DNA of 7,014 nucleotides from SYIM01 sp964581825 (lineage in GTDB: Bacteria > Pseudomonadota > Gammaproteobacteria > Burkholderiales > Burkholderiaceae_E). Location of the stretch: positions 1-7,014 of the forward strand of contig CAZORB010000191.1 in the NCBI GenBank assembly GCA_964581825.1, in the 5' to 3' direction. How positions within the stretch are numbered: position 1 is the first letter of the stretch; every line of letters begins with the position of its first letter. Positions 6,136-7,014 of the stretch are shown in pieces. A program made the position numbers and the translations under genes. The notes below the pieces were generated by a model, which worked only from the letters and a program-made list of their open reading frames with translations, was not told where the DNA came from and made no database searches.

Positions 6136-6918
6136 ATGAATGTCGGAGCAAGATCCCAACGTGTTGGGTTGAAAGATTTCGCGACTGCGCTCGTCGTCGC
6201 CGCATGTTTGACGACGAGTGTTCTCTGGGCGCTGTTGCTACTCAATCCGGTTCGCCCAGCCGCCTCCTCGACGCGTATCGTGGCTGGCGCTGATGAGCCA
6301 CCAAAGCTCGCGGGGCAGGGCGAGTGGTTACGCAAGGCCTCGGTCAGGGAGACGCCGTTGCCCGCGCCAGAGCAGCCTGTCGCTGCCGAGTCGCGCCAGC
6401 CAGATGAACGCGCCGTGGCACAGCGCCGGCTGGTTGCCACGATCGTTGAACGCCATCGTGTTGAGGCGGACCATGCAAGCTCGGTGGTTGCGTTAGCGTA
6501 TCGAATCGCCGAAGAAGTGAAGCTCGATCCGCTGCTGCTGCTGGCCGTCATATCGGTGGAATCCTCGTTTGATTCCCAGGCACAGAATCGCAGCGGGGCG
6601 CAAGGCCTCATGCAGATCAGAACGCATCTCCATGCGGAACGCTTCGAGCCCTTCGGTGGCAGAGACGCAGCGTTTGATCCTCACGCGAACATTCGAGTGG
6701 GCGCAGACCTGCTGCGCGGGCATCTGGTGCGCGAAGGCAGCATCGAGGCTGCGCTGAAAGCGTATGTTGGCGCTGCCCGCAGACCCCATGACAGCGGCTA
6801 TGGCGCGCGGGTGCTGCGTACGCGCGACCTGCTGAAAGACGTCGCTGAGGGCCGCGACGCACTGGTACTGCGCAGCAGCCCGGATAGCTTCCCGCGCGCC
6901 GGCGGTGCCGGGTCCTAG
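6136..6918 (+). CDS. Membrane-anchored lytic transglycosylase (SLT domain)
   Basis: The 260-residue protein is predicted to cleave the MurNAc-GlcNAc bond of peptidoglycan in the periplasm, forming 1,6-anhydro ends. One hydrophobic segment, ATALVVAACLTTSVLWALLLL (16-36), follows a short Arg/Lys-bearing N-terminus and lacks an obvious cleavage site, so an inner-membrane anchor is likely. A Pro/Ala/Glu-rich linker (about 40-95) leads to the SLT domain (about 105-235): VKLDPLLLLAVISVESSFD with catalytic E142, then SGAQGLMQ (153-160), FDPHANIRVGADLL (180-193) and ALKAYVGAARRPHDSGYGARVL. The usual AYNAG is replaced by AYVGA, so the conserved Asn is missing, which may be a subfamily trait. A GGAG seven bases before the ATG supports the start. 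The C-terminal 20 residues are low-complexity. The family is secure; the specific Mlt class is not. Confidence 0.92.
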   Translation: MNVGARSQRVGLKDFATALVVAACLTTSVLWALLLLNPVRPAASSTRIVAGADEPPKLAGQGEWLRKASVRETPLPAPEQPVAAESRQPDERAVAQRRLVATIVERHRVEADHASSVVALAYRIAEEVKLDPLLLLAVISVESSFDSQAQNRSGAQGLMQIRTHLHAERFEPFGGRDAAFDPHANIRVGADLLRGHLVREGSIEAALKAYVGAARRPHDSGYGARVLRTRDLLKDVAEGRDALVLRSSPDSFPRAGGAGS

Positions 6919-6946
6919 CGCGGCAGAACAGAAAGCTCAGCCGCGC
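6918..6946. terminator. Inverted repeat between convergent genes, possible bidirectional terminator
   Basis: GCGCGGC (6918-6924) and GCCGCGC (6940-6946) form a perfect 7-bp stem with a 15-base loop. It spans the 18-nt gap between the transglycosylase stop and the aminotransferase stop (6937-6939). The position is right for a shared terminator, but no T-tract is present on either strand. Confidence 0.35.
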
Positions 6947-7014
6947 CGGATCAGATCGGCAACCCGCTTGACGGCTCCCTCTAGTTGCGGACGCGACGTA
7001 GCGTAAGACAGCCT
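6937..7014 (-). CDS. PLP-dependent aminotransferase (aspartate aminotransferase-like), C-terminal fragment
   Basis: The last 25 codons and TGA stop of a gene that continues past the right edge. The peptide RLSYATSRPQLEGAVKRVADLIRRG matches the C-terminal signature of class I/II aminotransferases (typically R-[IL]-S-[YF]-A-[TA]-S-x-x-x-[IL]-x-x-[AG]-x-x-R-[IL]). The leading Arg is equivalent to the residue that binds the substrate alpha-carboxylate (R386 in E. coli aspartate aminotransferase). The peptide is too short to say which substrate is used. Confidence 0.75.
   Translation of the reverse strand, partial: RLSYATSRPQLEGAVKRVADLIRRG

Noticed and set aside
5767..6159. 130-codon minus-strand ORF across the ubiD/transglycosylase spacer
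   Set aside because: It overlaps the starts of both real genes in other frames and has no recognisable motif or ribosome-binding site.
5985..6611. 208-codon minus-strand ORF antisense to the transglycosylase
   Set aside because: Despite its length it has a Ser/Ala/Arg-biased translation without motifs, and the plus strand carries the catalytic motifs and a Shine-Dalgarno.
1..7014. CRISPR array, insertion sequence, prophage or defence system
   Set aside because: No regularly spaced repeats, transposase, integrase, terminal repeats or compositional break is visible; every gene is a recognisable chromosomal type.

Overview
The window looks like ordinary chromosomal DNA from a GC-rich betaproteobacterium, most likely Burkholderiales. 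This is inferred from gene content, from protein sequences that resemble proteobacterial IspH, UbiD, ZapA and PBP4, and from a 6S RNA gene just downstream of zapA. It is a housekeeping region. I see no phage, transposon, CRISPR array, toxin-antitoxin pair or defence island.

Layout from left to right. (1) The 3' part of ispH (+) converges with, and overlaps by 59 nt, an EVE-domain gene (-). (2) A minus-strand block reads from about 2655 down to 583: a short ZapB-like coiled-coil protein, zapA, the 6S RNA gene, a solute-binding-protein-like gene without a visible signal peptide, and the EVE gene. (3) A 120-nt divergent spacer (2644-2763) separates this block from dacB (PBP4, +). (4) dacB converges on ubiD (-) across a short spacer with a small palindrome. 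(5) A 328-nt divergent spacer separates ubiD from a membrane-anchored lytic transglycosylase gene (+). That gene converges with the 3' end of a PLP-dependent aminotransferase gene (-), which runs off the right edge.

Functionally the window mixes isoprenoid and quinone synthesis (IspH supplies IPP/DMAPP; UbiD decarboxylates the prenylated ubiquinone precursor), cell division (ZapA and a coiled-coil partner), peptidoglycan remodelling (PBP4 and the transglycosylase), and growth-phase control of RNA polymerase (6S RNA).

The most interesting points are modest. The ZapB-like gene has a promoter-like sequence that places the predicted transcript start on its own ATG, with an in-frame stop just upstream, so it may be translated from a leaderless mRNA. 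A perfect 15-bp palindrome overlaps that promoter's -35 element. The 6S RNA gene is embedded in the division-gene operon. I found no convincing previously undescribed system.
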